Of a DNA stretch of 64,000 bases, positions 19,395 to 29,034 are shown piece after piece. Both the position numbers and the translations under genes were made by a program. Numbering within the stretch: the stretch's first letter is position 1; every line of letters begins with the position of its first letter. This DNA comes from Stenotrophomonas nitritireducens (lineage in GTDB: Bacteria > Pseudomonadota > Gammaproteobacteria > Xanthomonadales > Xanthomonadaceae), in NCBI RefSeq assembly GCF_001431425.1, contig NZ_LDJG01000003.1, forward strand, positions 248,001 through 312,000, given 5' to 3'. The notes under the pieces are model-generated. The model was not told the origin of the DNA, ran no database searches, and saw only the letters and a program-made list of their open reading frames with translations.

Positions 19395-19518
19395 GACGGA
19401 TCTGGAGTTGTCGGCGGCCGGTGCTGGATTTTCGCAGATTGCGGGAGCACCGCGACGGTGCTTGCGGGGGAAAGCATCTGCAGGATGCGCACCTCTGTGC
19501 GCCCCTGCAGGGGGCCGG

Positions 19519-20355
19519 TCAGCCTTTGACGCTGCCCAGCAGCAGGCCCTGGATGTAGTAGCGCTGCAGCAGCAGGAACAGCAGCAGTACCGGCAGCACC
19601 GTGATCACCGCGCCGGCCATCATCATCTCCACGTCCATGATGTGTTCGCGCGAGAGCGAGGCCAGCGCCACCGGCAGGGTGTAGTGCTCCTGGTCGGTCA
19701 GTACGATCAGCGGCCACATGAAGTCGTTCCATGCGCCCATGAAGGTGAAGATCGCCAGCGTCACCAGCACCGGCTTGAGCATGGGCAGCACGATCTGGAA
19801 GAAGATGCGCGCCTCGCTGGCACCATCGATGCGCGCGGCCTCCAGCAGTTCGTCGGGGATCGAGCGCGCGTACTGGCGTACCAGGAAGATGCCGAACACG
19901 CTGGCCAGCGCCGGCACCACCACCCCGCCCCAGGTGTTGACCAGCCCCAGCTGCTTCATCAGCAGGAACAGCGGCAGCATCGCCACCTGTGCCGGGATCA
20001 CCAGCGCCGCCAGCAGTCCCTGGAACACCCGCTCGCGGCCGGCGAAGCGCAGTTTGGCGAAGGCATAGCCGGCCAGCGTATTGAACAGCAGCGAGCCCAG
20101 GGTGATGGCCACCGACATGCCCAGGCTGTTGAGGAAGTTGCCGGCCATGCCGGTGCGTGCGAACAGTTCGCGGTAGTTGCCGGCGGTGGCCTGCGCCGGC
20201 AGCAGCGGCGGTGGGAACTGCGAGGCCTGCCCGCTGGGCATGAACGACACCGACACCATCCACGCCAGCGGCGCCAGGCTGACCAGGGCCAGCAACAACA
20301 GGGCGCCGTTTACCCACCAGCCCCAGCTACGTGACTGGCCGATCTCGCGGCTCAT
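19519..20355 (-). CDS. Carbohydrate ABC transporter permease, MalG type
   Basis: This is the second inner-membrane subunit of a CUT1 sugar importer, 278 residues with six membrane segments. The EAA loop that docks the ATPase is EAARIDGASEARIFFQIVLP. The ATG at 20355 overlaps the stop of the MalF-type gene. No ATPase gene is adjacent; the MalK-type protein at 4702 is a candidate partner. Confidence 0.93.
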   Translation of the reverse strand: MSREIGQSRSWGWWVNGALLLLALVSLAPLAWMVSVSFMPSGQASQFPPPLLPAQATAGNYRELFARTGMAGNFLNSLGMSVAITLGSLLFNTLAGYAFAKLRFAGRERVFQGLLAALVIPAQVAMLPLFLLMKQLGLVNTWGGVVVPALASVFGIFLVRQYARSIPDELLEAARIDGASEARIFFQIVLPMLKPVLVTLAIFTFMGAWNDFMWPLIVLTDQEHYTLPVALASLSREHIMDVEMMMAGAVITVLPVLLLFLLLQRYYIQGLLLGSVKG

Positions 20356-21233
20356 ACCAACTCCCTCCGTTTGCCGAAGCGCAGCATCAGCGTGGTCACG
20401 CCGAGGATGATCAGGAACAGCAGGAACGCCACCGCCGAGGCGCGGCCCAGGTTCCACCACTTGAAGCCTTCCTCGAACATGAAATACAGCACGCTCACCG
20501 TGCTCTGCAGCGGATCGCCGCGGGTCATCACGTAGGGCTCGGCGAACAACTGGAAATAGCCGGACACGGTGATCACCCCGACCACCAGCAGCACCGGCCC
20601 GAGCATCGGCAGGGTGATGTGCAGGAACTGCATCCAGCGCGAGGCGCCGTCGATGCGCGCGGCCTCGTACAGGTCCCTGGGGATGGCCTGCAGCCCGGCC
20701 AGGAAGATCACCATGTTGTAGCCGAAGTTCTTCCACACCGCGAACAGGATGATGGTCGGCATCGCCCAGTGCGGGTCGCCCAGCCAGTCCACTGGATGGA
20801 TGCCGGCGTGCCCCAGCGCCCAGTTCACCAGCCCGTAGCGGGTGTGGAACAGGTAGCGCCAGATCACCGCCACCGCCACCAGCGTGGTCACCACCGGTGC
20901 GAACAGCGCGGTGCGGAACAGGGCCTTGAAGCGCGCCGCCGGCGCGTTGAGCAGCATCGCCGCGCCCAGCGACAGGGCGATGGACAGCGGCACGCCCAGC
21001 ACCACGAAATACGCGGTGTTGCCCAGCGACTTCCAGAACATCGGCGTGCGCAGCAGGTCCAGGTAGTTGTGCAGGCCGACGAAGCGCAGGTTGTGCGGGT
21101 CGGCCAGCGCATACAGGTCGAAGTCGGTCAGGCTCAGCGCCAGCGCCGACAGCACCGGCAGGCCGAAGAACACGCCGATGACGATCAGCGCGGGTGCGGC
21201 GAACACCCAGCCGGCAAGCGGTCGCCGCTTCAT
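20352..21233 (-). CDS. Carbohydrate ABC transporter permease, MalF type
   Basis: The 293-residue protein has six predicted membrane segments and the EAA loop EAARIDGASRWMQFLHITLP. It pairs with the MalG-type permease downstream. Start and stop overlap the neighbours (TCAT junctions on both sides), which shows tight co-translation with the binding protein and the second permease. Confidence 0.93.
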   Translation of the reverse strand: MKRRPLAGWVFAAPALIVIGVFFGLPVLSALALSLTDFDLYALADPHNLRFVGLHNYLDLLRTPMFWKSLGNTAYFVVLGVPLSIALSLGAAMLLNAPAARFKALFRTALFAPVVTTLVAVAVIWRYLFHTRYGLVNWALGHAGIHPVDWLGDPHWAMPTIILFAVWKNFGYNMVIFLAGLQAIPRDLYEAARIDGASRWMQFLHITLPMLGPVLLVVGVITVSGYFQLFAEPYVMTRGDPLQSTVSVLYFMFEEGFKWWNLGRASAVAFLLFLIILGVTTLMLRFGKRRELV

Positions 21234-22501
21234 CGCGCCGCCTCCGCGCCTTGCTGTTCGACGATCCAGCGCCGCTTGGCCAGGATGTCGTCCACCTGCC
21301 TGTCCAGTTGTTGCACTGCCTTGTCCTGCGGCAGGCTGCCGCGCACGACCTGCTCGGTCACCACCCGCATCTGCTGGGCGATGCGCTCCCACTCCAGCAC
21401 CTTGGGCGTGGGCTTGACCCGCTCCAGCTGCTCGCCGAAGGCCGCCGCCAGCGGGTCGTCGCGCAATGCCGCGCTCTGCCACACGCTGCGGCGTGGCGGC
21501 AGGTCGCCGATGAGGGCGTGGAAACGCTGCTGCATGGCCGGTCGCGACAGGAACTCGATCAGCTTCCACGCCGCCTGCTTGTGCTGCGAGGACTGGAAGA
21601 TCACCAGGCTGGTGCCGCCGGCGATGCCGGCCCCGGGCCCGTGCGGCCCCGGCAGCGGCGCGGTGCCCCACTCGCCCTCCAGCGACGCCGGTTGGCGCTG
21701 CCGGAACTCGCGGATGTTCCAGGGCCCGGACAGGTAGAACACGGTGAAGCCGCGGAAGAACTCGTCCCAGACATTGGATATCTGGGTTTCGGACATCTTC
21801 GGCGCCCAGCCCTGCTCGAACATATTGGCGTAGAAGCCCAGCGCGCGGCGGAAACCGGGGCTTTCGAAATTGCCGCGGGTGTCGTGGTCGCGCAGCAGCG
21901 CATCGTCCTGCTGCAGGGCCAGCGACAGCTGCGGCTCGAATTCGTTGAGCGGCATCAGCACCGGGTAGCGGTTCGCGCCGATCACCTGCTTCAACGCCGC
22001 GTTCATCCGCTCCCACTCGGCCCAGTCGCGCGGCGGATGGTCGTAGCCGGCCTGCCGCAACAGGTCCTTGCGGTAGAACAGCAGCCGCGTATCCACGTAC
22101 CAGGGAATGCCGACCAGCTGCCCCTCGACCACGTTGGTATCCCAGATGCCTGGGAAATAGTCCTCGGGCACGACCTCGCGCGAGGCGGCCACATAGGGCT
22201 GCAGCGGCGTGAGCGAGCGCAGGGTGGCGAACTCGGGAATCCAGGTATTACCAAGCTGGCAGATGTCCGGCAGGCCCTCGGCCGCGTAGGCGGTCAGCAG
22301 TTTCTCGTGCGCTGCCGTCCACGGGATGTTCTGCACGTCGACGCGGATGCCCGGATTCTCGGCCTCGAACTCGCGCACCAGTTCGCCGACCACCTCGGCC
22401 TCGCGCCCCATCGCCCAGAAGCGCAGGGTGATGCCGTCCGGCGGCCGCGCACAGCCGGCCAGCAGGAGCAGGCACAACAATGCGGACACGCGCAGCGCCA
22501 T
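21230..22501 (-). CDS. Sugar ABC transporter solute-binding lipoprotein
   Basis: The 423-residue protein has a lipoprotein signal peptide ending in LLAGC, with lipidated Cys17. It belongs to the family 1 extracellular solute-binding proteins (ITLRFWAMGRE near the N-terminus, GIPWYVDTRLLFYRKDLL). It would deliver oligosaccharides to the permease pair encoded directly downstream. The ligand cannot be read directly; the neighbouring GH144-like gene suggests beta-1,2-linked gluco-oligosaccharides (inference). Confidence 0.92.
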   Translation of the reverse strand: MALRVSALLCLLLLAGCARPPDGITLRFWAMGREAEVVGELVREFEAENPGIRVDVQNIPWTAAHEKLLTAYAAEGLPDICQLGNTWIPEFATLRSLTPLQPYVAASREVVPEDYFPGIWDTNVVEGQLVGIPWYVDTRLLFYRKDLLRQAGYDHPPRDWAEWERMNAALKQVIGANRYPVLMPLNEFEPQLSLALQQDDALLRDHDTRGNFESPGFRRALGFYANMFEQGWAPKMSETQISNVWDEFFRGFTVFYLSGPWNIREFRQRQPASLEGEWGTAPLPGPHGPGAGIAGGTSLVIFQSSQHKQAAWKLIEFLSRPAMQQRFHALIGDLPPRRSVWQSAALRDDPLAAAFGEQLERVKPTPKVLEWERIAQQMRVVTEQVVRGSLPQDKAVQQLDRQVDDILAKRRWIVEQQGAEAAR

Positions 22502-22510
22502 CGCCCCGGC

Positions 22511-24127
22511 CTACTGCGGCCGCGCCGCAGGCTTGTCCGCCGCTTTCTGCTCCTGCGCAGCGGCGGCGCGCGATTCGGCGATGCCCACCGCGCGCGCGGC
22601 GGCGGCCTTGTCGTCCTTCTGCAGCGGCTGCCACTCCTCCCCTTCCGGCAACAGCCAGCCGCCGGTGAAGCCGGCGCGCTCCAGGCCCTTGCGGACATAG
22701 GGATTCTTCTTCATCACGCTCCAGACAAACTCGTCACGGTAGTTGGCAATGCCGGCCAGGATCGGCCCCTGGTCGATGGCGATGTAGTCGCTGGCCACCC
22801 AGCCGCGGTCCGGGATCAGGCGCCCGGTCTTGAGCGGGATGTCGTAGTTGAAACTGGGATTGAACGAATCCAGGAAGCCGTAGCTGGAATACAGGTAATC
22901 GCCATAGCGCCTGTGCATTTCCTGCGTGGCGGGGATCACCACTTCGGGTGCAAACGGCAGCGAGGAAATCGCCGCCGACGGCACGATGGTGCCGTCGTCG
23001 AAGTTCTCGCGCAGGCCCGCGCCGCGCGCGGAGTAGTGGCGGAACTGGCGCTGCTCGCCCTTGTATTCCTGGGTGGTGTTCTGCGGACCGTCGCCGGCGG
23101 TCAGGCCCCAGACGTTCTCGCCGTAGTCCTTCCACTGCATCGGGTTGGCGATGGCGTATTCGCGCTGGGCCAGCGTGGCGCGGCGGCTGTTGAGGAAGTA
23201 GTCGATGCCGCGCTCGCGCATGTAGGCGTCCTGGATGTCGCGGAAGTCGATCCAGACATGGCTGTACTGGTGGCCGAACAACGGGCCGAACGACAGGTAC
23301 TCCTGCCCCTGGAACACGCCCCAGTCGTTGTCGTAGGTGCGCGTCCACACCGTCCACGCATCGGGCTGGACCGGATGCGTCGGCGAGCCCAGCGCCAGCA
23401 CGTAGAGCATCATCGCTTCGTTGTAGCCCATCCAGTCGTGCTGGATGAAGCCGCTTTCCGGGAACCAGCCCATCGACACCAGCGGCTTGTTGCGCTGCAG
23501 CCACTGCCAGTCCACGCGCCGGTAGAGCGTGTCGGCGATCTGCCGGATCTCCTTCTCGCGCGCATCGTTGCCGTCGTAATAGGACTGCGCGAACAGCACG
23601 CCCATCAGCAGCAGCGCCGTATCCACGCTGGACAGCTCCACCCAGCTGTCGTAGCGGCGCCCATCCTGCATGTCGAGGAAGTGGTAGTAGAAGCCCTTGT
23701 AGCCGGCCTTGCCGGTGCGCTGCGGGCCGGTGGGCACGTCGCGCAGGAAGCGGAGCGTGGTGAGCGTGCGGTCCACCGCCTGGGTACGGCTGACCCAGCC
23801 GTTCTCGATGCCGATCGGATAGGCGGTCAGGGCGAAACCGACCGAGGCGATGCTGGCGAACGGCCGCGACGGATAGCGGTCCGGCGTCAACCCGTTCTGC
23901 TCGTTGGTGGTGTCCCAGAAGAACTGGAAGGTGCGCCGCTCGATGTCGTCGAACAGCGGCGGCAGTTCGGGCTTCATCGGCCGCGGCGGCAGGTCCGGTT
24001 CGATCAGGATCACCTGGGGCAGCACCTTCGGTGTCGGCTCGGGCGCCTTGCCGCACCCGCCCAGCAGGCCCAGCGCGAGGCCGGCGGCGGTGCACAGCAA
24101 CAGCTTGGTGGTACGCGGGATGCTCAA
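22511..24127 (-). CDS. Glycoamylase-like lipoprotein, probable GH144 endo-beta-1,2-glucanase
   Basis: The 538-residue protein carries a lipobox LLGGC (Cys25). Its body matches the glycoamylase-like family (PF10091; CAZy GH144), with RRTFQFFWDTTNEQNGLTPDR at the start of the domain. The conserved SIASVGFALTAYPIGIE, GFYYHFLDM and SYGFLDSFNP segments follow. Characterised GH144 enzymes hydrolyse beta-1,2-glucan to sophoro-oligosaccharides by an (alpha/alpha)6 fold. It lies nine bases ahead of the binding-protein gene, consistent with making the importer's substrate. The substrate is inferred from family only. Confidence 0.8.
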   Translation of the reverse strand: MSIPRTTKLLLCTAAGLALGLLGGCGKAPEPTPKVLPQVILIEPDLPPRPMKPELPPLFDDIERRTFQFFWDTTNEQNGLTPDRYPSRPFASIASVGFALTAYPIGIENGWVSRTQAVDRTLTTLRFLRDVPTGPQRTGKAGYKGFYYHFLDMQDGRRYDSWVELSSVDTALLLMGVLFAQSYYDGNDAREKEIRQIADTLYRRVDWQWLQRNKPLVSMGWFPESGFIQHDWMGYNEAMMLYVLALGSPTHPVQPDAWTVWTRTYDNDWGVFQGQEYLSFGPLFGHQYSHVWIDFRDIQDAYMRERGIDYFLNSRRATLAQREYAIANPMQWKDYGENVWGLTAGDGPQNTTQEYKGEQRQFRHYSARGAGLRENFDDGTIVPSAAISSLPFAPEVVIPATQEMHRRYGDYLYSSYGFLDSFNPSFNYDIPLKTGRLIPDRGWVASDYIAIDQGPILAGIANYRDEFVWSVMKKNPYVRKGLERAGFTGGWLLPEGEEWQPLQKDDKAAAARAVGIAESRAAAAQEQKAADKPAARPQ

Positions 24128-24217
24128 GACGCTTTCCGTTGGATGGAACCGTGGAACGACGGGGATGCCTGCGGACAGGCGGCCCGGCCGCCGTTGCCGG
24201 CGGCCGGGAGCGGGGCC

Positions 24218-27187
24218 TTACCAGTCCAGGCCGAAGGACAGCTTGAAGGTGCGGGTCGGCAACGCGATCGAAATGGGCTTGCCCCAGGCAGGATTCTGCG
24301 GCTCACCGGCTCCGCCCCTCCAGTCCTCGTAGCCGTCGTAATTCGACCAGTTGAACACGTTCAACACATCGCCGCGGATGCGCAAGCGGATGTTGCTGCC
24401 GGTATCCCACACCTTTTCCATCGCCAGGTCGATCTGCTTGAAATCCTCGCCTGGCGTATAGCTTTCGAAATGGCAGTAGGCCCAGGCGGAAACGTTGCAG
24501 TTCTGGTAATAGCGCGGGGTCGCATCGGCCCAGGTTCCCTTGCCCGAGAACGTAGTGCCCCAGGGACCATCCCAGATGCCCGTCATCACGATCCTGTTTT
24601 CGGGCACCTTGCCGGGGAACCAGCCATAGTCCCGGACCGTCTCGGCATTGAACGCCCCCGGCCATCCGTCGATCGGGCTGTTCTGTTCCGAATCGGTGTA
24701 GGTGTAGGCCAGGGTCACTCCCCAGCGCGATTCGCTCGTGTAAGGTTTTTCGAGCTTCACGTAGACCGACTTGCTCTTCGTCTCCAGGGCATTCTGGGCA
24801 AGAATCAGGTTCGAGAACGGTGCGAACCCGGCGCCCCACGGCGGCGGATCGGTCGCGCCAGCCGGATCCGTCGGGAAGAAACTGCCATCCGCGCGGCGGT
24901 TGCCCAGCAGGAAGGCGATGCCGTCATGGCTGCGCACATACGAGTAGGCCACCTCGGTATTCCAGTCGTTGCCCAGCACCTCGAAGGTATTGCGCATTCC
25001 CAGGCTGAACTGGTCCGAATAAGGCACCACCAGCTTGTTGTTGTTCAGGAATACTTCCCGCGAACCGGCCACCGACGACGCACGCAGGAATTCCGGATCC
25101 AGATAGCGCGGATCCCAGTCGCGGCAAGTGGCCGCGGTAGCGGTGTCGCATGGATGCAGCGGCGTGTTGAAGTCGTAGGTGTAGGTTCCCCAGCTCGCCT
25201 TGGATACTTCGTTCTGCAGGTAATCGAACAGGTTTCGGTCATACGAGCGCCCTGCACCGCCGAATATCACGTGCCGCTGGTCGCCATGGATGTCGTAGGA
25301 GAAGCCGAACCGCGGCGCCCAGTTGTTCTTGTCCGACGAACGATTGCCGCCGGTGCTGATGTAGTCGTTGATGTTCACGCCCGAATTGGGCAGGTTCGCA
25401 TTGGATGCCTGCAATGCGGACACGACCTGGGCAGGCGTGACGTAATCGTCATAGCTCGGCGTGCGTTCGTAATCCCAACGCACGCCCAGATTCAGGGTCA
25501 GGTGCTCATTGACCTCCCAGTCGTCCTGGATGTAGAGGCCGAACTGTTTGTTGTTCGACTTGACCGTGCCGTTGCCGAACCCCGACACCGGCGCACCGAA
25601 CTCCACGTGGGTCGGTATCGCCAGGCTTTCATGGATGTCGTAATAGAACTGCGGGTTGTACTTGTTCTGCTCCAGGGTCTGCAGATCCACCTGCTTGTAC
25701 TTGACCCCCATCTTCACGGTGTGGCCGTCCCAACCGTTGAAAGTCAGGTCGTCCTGCACCGACCAGCCCTTCTGTCCCTTGTCCTGGTAGTTGTCGCCAC
25801 CACCGCTGCGGACGATGGTGTCCCACCAGTTGCCGTCACTCAGGTAATAGCCGGGAATGAAGTTGGCCGGCCGGGGGCTCCAGAACGCATCCTCGTAGGT
25901 GATGTGCGCATCATTGAGCCAGTTGTAGCTGCTGAACTGGTAGCGCAGATCGACGCGCTTCTCGTTGTTCTCGTTCAGGGTCGCCGCCAGCGGCAGGCGC
26001 TGATCCTGTACCTGGATCGTCTCGCTCTCGTCGCGATACTTTGCCGTCAACTCGAAATAGTGGTTCTCGCCGAACAGCCAGTCGATCTTGCCGAAGTACA
26101 GGTCTTCCTTGAACGGCGACGTGCTGGTCCCGTTGCCGTACTGGGCCTGCAGGTCCGCCGGCAGCTCCGCCGGACTGTAGCCACGGCCAAGATTGAAGGT
26201 CCGCGGGGTCAGGTATTCCTTTGCTTCGTACGCAACGAAGAAATGCGCGACGTCCTTGATGAGGGGACCACCGAAGGAGACGCCATACTGCTCCTGCTTG
26301 CTCTGGGCCTTGGCCGCTCCATCGCGATTTTCGAAGCGGCTGCGCGAACGCCAATCGGTACTGGTGTGATCCCAGAAAAAGCTGCCGTCGAACTCGTTGC
26401 TTCCCGAGCGCGTGGCCGCCACGATCGCCGCGCTGCTCAACTGGTCGTATTCGGCCTTGTAATTCTGGGTGATGACCTTGTACTCGCCGATCGCCGATTG
26501 CGGGAACGGATTTCCGCGGCTGGTGTCCTGTCCGCTGATACCGCCCGTGGTGACGTAGTTCTTCTGGCCTACGCCATCAATGAAGACGTTGACCGCATTC
26601 GCGCTCTGCGCTCCCGAGCGCACGCGCGTATTGCCGCTGGCATCGGTAATGAATTGCACGCCGGGCGCGGTGTCGGCGAAAGCAAGGAAATTACGGGTGT
26701 TCTGCGGCAACGCATCGATCTGCTTGGAAGTCACGTAAGTGGCGATTTCCGAAGTCTTGGTCTCGACAGGCGCCTGTGCCGTCACCTGCACGGCTTCCAG
26801 GGTAGTGGCCGCGCCGCTCGCGGTTTCGGCCACCCCGCCGACGCCCAGGTTCACGGTGGCGGTCTGCCCGACCTGCACGGTGATGTTCTGGCTGCTGCTC
26901 TTGCCGCCGGCACTGACGTCCACGCGATAGGTGCCCGGCGGCAGGCCGGCCAGCGAGTAGCCGCCGTTGGCCGTGCTCTGCACGCTGCGGCTCAGGCCGG
27001 TGGCGAGGTTGGTCGCGGTTACCTGCGCCTGTGCGGCCGGTGCCGAATCGGCCATCACCTGGCCACGGATGGTGGCGCCGGTGCTCTGCGCGAACGCCGG
27101 GGCAGCGCCGAGCACGAGGCAACTGGCCAGCGCGCAGCTGAGCAGCCTGCGGGCCGGGTGCGTCTTGCGGGTAGCGGAATGATTCAT
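24218..27187 (-). CDS. Oar-like TonB-dependent outer membrane receptor
   Basis: The 989-residue protein has a signal peptide ending in APAFA (about residue 33). A carboxypeptidase-regulatory-like Ig fold follows (ATIRGQVMADSAPAAQAQV, GGYSLAGLPPGTYRVDVSAGG). Then come a plug and a 22-strand-type barrel ending in TFKLSFGLDW. Proteins of this design import large ligands such as oligosaccharides with TonB energy. The ATG at 27187 has a GGAGAGC ribosome site. It follows the LacI gene by 85 bases and precedes the GH144-like gene by 90, so it is likely the outer-membrane entry for the locus. Confidence 0.92.
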   Translation of the reverse strand: MNHSATRKTHPARRLLSCALASCLVLGAAPAFAQSTGATIRGQVMADSAPAAQAQVTATNLATGLSRSVQSTANGGYSLAGLPPGTYRVDVSAGGKSSSQNITVQVGQTATVNLGVGGVAETASGAATTLEAVQVTAQAPVETKTSEIATYVTSKQIDALPQNTRNFLAFADTAPGVQFITDASGNTRVRSGAQSANAVNVFIDGVGQKNYVTTGGISGQDTSRGNPFPQSAIGEYKVITQNYKAEYDQLSSAAIVAATRSGSNEFDGSFFWDHTSTDWRSRSRFENRDGAAKAQSKQEQYGVSFGGPLIKDVAHFFVAYEAKEYLTPRTFNLGRGYSPAELPADLQAQYGNGTSTSPFKEDLYFGKIDWLFGENHYFELTAKYRDESETIQVQDQRLPLAATLNENNEKRVDLRYQFSSYNWLNDAHITYEDAFWSPRPANFIPGYYLSDGNWWDTIVRSGGGDNYQDKGQKGWSVQDDLTFNGWDGHTVKMGVKYKQVDLQTLEQNKYNPQFYYDIHESLAIPTHVEFGAPVSGFGNGTVKSNNKQFGLYIQDDWEVNEHLTLNLGVRWDYERTPSYDDYVTPAQVVSALQASNANLPNSGVNINDYISTGGNRSSDKNNWAPRFGFSYDIHGDQRHVIFGGAGRSYDRNLFDYLQNEVSKASWGTYTYDFNTPLHPCDTATAATCRDWDPRYLDPEFLRASSVAGSREVFLNNNKLVVPYSDQFSLGMRNTFEVLGNDWNTEVAYSYVRSHDGIAFLLGNRRADGSFFPTDPAGATDPPPWGAGFAPFSNLILAQNALETKSKSVYVKLEKPYTSESRWGVTLAYTYTDSEQNSPIDGWPGAFNAETVRDYGWFPGKVPENRIVMTGIWDGPWGTTFSGKGTWADATPRYYQNCNVSAWAYCHFESYTPGEDFKQIDLAMEKVWDTGSNIRLRIRGDVLNVFNWSNYDGYEDWRGGAGEPQNPAWGKPISIALPTRTFKLSFGLDW

Positions 27188-27272
27188 CTTGCTCTCCGGG
27201 TGCGGCAGCGCGGCTGCCATTCGGTTCGTTCCGGTGCGTTGTCGCCGGGGGCTCCAGCGCAGGGACAACGGG

Positions 27273-28295
27273 TCAGGACGTTTCTCGTCGGGATGTCGAG
27301 TCGCGCACGATCAAGCTGGGTACCAGGATCGCGCCGCCGACGCCTCCCGATGCGTCATCGCGGTCGATCATGTGCAGCAGATGCGAGGTCGCCCGCCCAC
27401 CGAGGTCGGCGATGCTGACCTGCATCGTGGTCAACGAGGGGTGAACGAAACGTGCCAGCGGGATATCGTCGAAGCCGGCCAGCGCCACCTGCTGCGGCAC
27501 GCGCACGCTGGCCTGGTTGAAGGCGTACAGGCAGCCCAGCGCCATCATGTCGTTGGCGGCGAACACAGCGTCGGGCAGCCGCGCCTCGCGCAGCAGCGCC
27601 TGTCCGGCCGCGTACCCGGACGCCTCGTCGAAGCCACCGGACAGGACGATGCCCTGGGCGGCTGCGGCGGATCCGGCCATCGCTTCCTCGAAGCCGCGCA
27701 GGCGCTCGCGCGCGTCATGGTTTGCTTCGGGACCGGCGATGAAGGCGATGCGGCGACGCCCGGTTTCCAGCAGGTGCCGGGTCATGGCCATCGCGCCGGC
27801 ATGGTCGTCGATCCCGAAGGCCGGGTACTGGCCGTCCACCAGCGGCGTATTGATCAGCACGGTGGGCAGCGCCGGCGGCAGGTTGTCCTTCAGGAACCCG
27901 GGATCGGCCGCATAGGGCGACATCACCAGCAGGCCATCCACGCGGCCGCGCATCGCCTGCAGGGCCACGCCCTGCTGCTCCTGGTCCCCGTGATAGCTGG
28001 ACACCAGCAGGTGCCAGCGGTGCGTGCGCGCCACGCCATCGATGCCGCGCATCAGTTCGGAAAAGAATTCGCCGTGCAGGTCCGGCAGCACCAGACCGAT
28101 GGTCTGCGTGCTGCGGCTGCTCAGGCTGCGCGCGGCCGCATGCGGGGTGTAGCGGAGCCGGCGGGCGACTTCCAGCACCTGCTGGCGCACCGGCTCGGCG
28201 ACGTTCTCGTGGCCGTTGAGGGCGCGCGACACGGTGGCGACGGAGACCTTCGCCTCACGGGCAACATCCTTGATGGTGATTGCCGGTTTCGCCAC
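27273..28295 (-). CDS. LacI-family transcription regulator
   Basis: The 340-residue protein has the LacI helix-turn-helix at residues 7-27 (IKDVAREAKVSVATVSRALNG) and hinge RSLSSRSTQTIG. A periplasmic-binding-protein-like sugar sensor follows (LVLPDLHGEFFSELMRGI, AGFDDIPLARFVHPSLTT). It starts with GTG, eight bases after a GGAGG site. It heads the same-strand array of receptor, enzymes and importer, so it is the obvious local regulator. A candidate operator lies 35 bases upstream of its start. Confidence 0.95.
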   Translation of the reverse strand: MAKPAITIKDVAREAKVSVATVSRALNGHENVAEPVRQQVLEVARRLRYTPHAAARSLSSRSTQTIGLVLPDLHGEFFSELMRGIDGVARTHRWHLLVSSYHGDQEQQGVALQAMRGRVDGLLVMSPYAADPGFLKDNLPPALPTVLINTPLVDGQYPAFGIDDHAGAMAMTRHLLETGRRRIAFIAGPEANHDARERLRGFEEAMAGSAAAAQGIVLSGGFDEASGYAAGQALLREARLPDAVFAANDMMALGCLYAFNQASVRVPQQVALAGFDDIPLARFVHPSLTTMQVSIADLGGRATSHLLHMIDRDDASGGVGGAILVPSLIVRDSTSRRETS

Positions 28296-28329
28296 CGCTA
28301 TGCCCTCCGCAGGCAGGGGTCGCGGCGAC

Positions 28330-28343
28330 TGTAAGCGTTTTCA
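28330..28343. promoter_or_regulatory. Candidate LacI-family operator upstream of the regulator gene
   Basis: TGTAAGCGTTTTCA is a near-palindrome centred on CG, the usual form for LacI/GalR proteins; five of seven half-site positions match. An AT-rich tract with GTAAACAATTTGTTAC follows at 28353-28368 and may hold the promoter. The site suggests self-regulation. Confidence 0.5.
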
Positions 28344-28465
28344 CGCCAATTTGTAAACAATTTGTTACAGGCGATGTCGTCGACGGGACAGATCCTGTCC
28401 GCCCTGCGGCTCGCCCGGGCGGAGCCTGCCGCGGGCCGAACGTGGCCCCGGCCTCATGCCATGGA

Positions 28466-28738
28466 TCAGCCGCCGGCTTCAGCCGGCGTCTGCGCCTTGA
28501 TCGACAACGCATGGATATCGGTCTGCATCATGTCGCCAAGTGCCGCGTACACCGCCCGGTGGCGAGCCAAGGGCGCCATTCCGGCGAAGGCCTCGCTGAC
28601 GATGACCACATTGAAATGCCCCCGCCCGTCGCGCGCGCCGGCATGACCGGCATGGCGGTGGCTGTCGTCCTCCACCTCCAGATGCAGGGGCGAGAATGCG
28701 GCCTGCAGGGCCGCCCCGATCCGCTCCGGCCGGCTCAC
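28466..28738 (-). CDS. BolA/IbaG-family protein
   Basis: The 90-residue protein begins with GTG ([18 protein letters not shown]). It has the BolA core with [11 protein letters not shown] and [24 protein letters not shown], plus the C-terminal [10 protein letters not shown] segment. BolA proteins work with monothiol glutaredoxins in iron-sulfur trafficking and influence cell shape. The GTG overlaps the stop of the YciI gene (GTGA), so the two are co-translated. The pairing of yciI with bolA is common in proteobacteria. Confidence 0.9.
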   Translation of the reverse strand: MSRPERIGAALQAAFSPLHLEVEDDSHRHAGHAGARDGRGHFNVVIVSEAFAGMAPLARHRAVYAALGDMMQTDIHALSIKAQTPAEAGG

Positions 28739-29034
28739 GGCAGCACCTTGCGGAACGGGCGCACGTCCACGCGCTGGTAGACGCCGGCGGCCACGTAGGG
28801 GTCCTCGCCGGCCCAGGCGCGGGCGGCGGCGAGGTCGTCGAAACTGGCGATCACCACGCTGCCGCTGAAGCCGGCGACGCCGGGGTCCTCGGCGTCGATC
28901 GCCGGACAGGGGCCGGCCAGCAGCAACCGCCCCTGCTCCTGCAGCGCCTGCAGCCGCGCCAGATGCGCCGCCCGCGCCGCCTGGCGCGCGGCCAGCACGC
29001 CCTGCCCGTCGTAGCCTTCTATCACGTACCACAC
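28735..29034 (-). CDS. YciI-like protein
   Basis: The 99-residue protein is a YciI-fold (dimeric alpha/beta ferredoxin-like) protein, starting [10 protein letters not shown]. It contains the family motifs [19 protein letters not shown] and [21 protein letters not shown]. The family is related to muconolactone isomerase; its role is unproven. It is the first gene of a two-gene unit with bolA. Confidence 0.9.
   Translation of the reverse strand: MWYVIEGYDGQGVLAARQAARAAHLARLQALQEQGRLLLAGPCPAIDAEDPGVAGFSGSVVIASFDDLAAARAWAGEDPYVAAGVYQRVDVRPFRKVLP

Noticed and set aside
21194..27418. A 2074-codon open frame on the plus strand opposite the receptor, GH144-like and binding-protein genes
   Set aside because: It is antisense to several genes with strong family matches. 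Its translation is His/Arg/Gln/Gly/Ala-rich low complexity, as expected for the shadow of GC-rich codons, and it has no domain.
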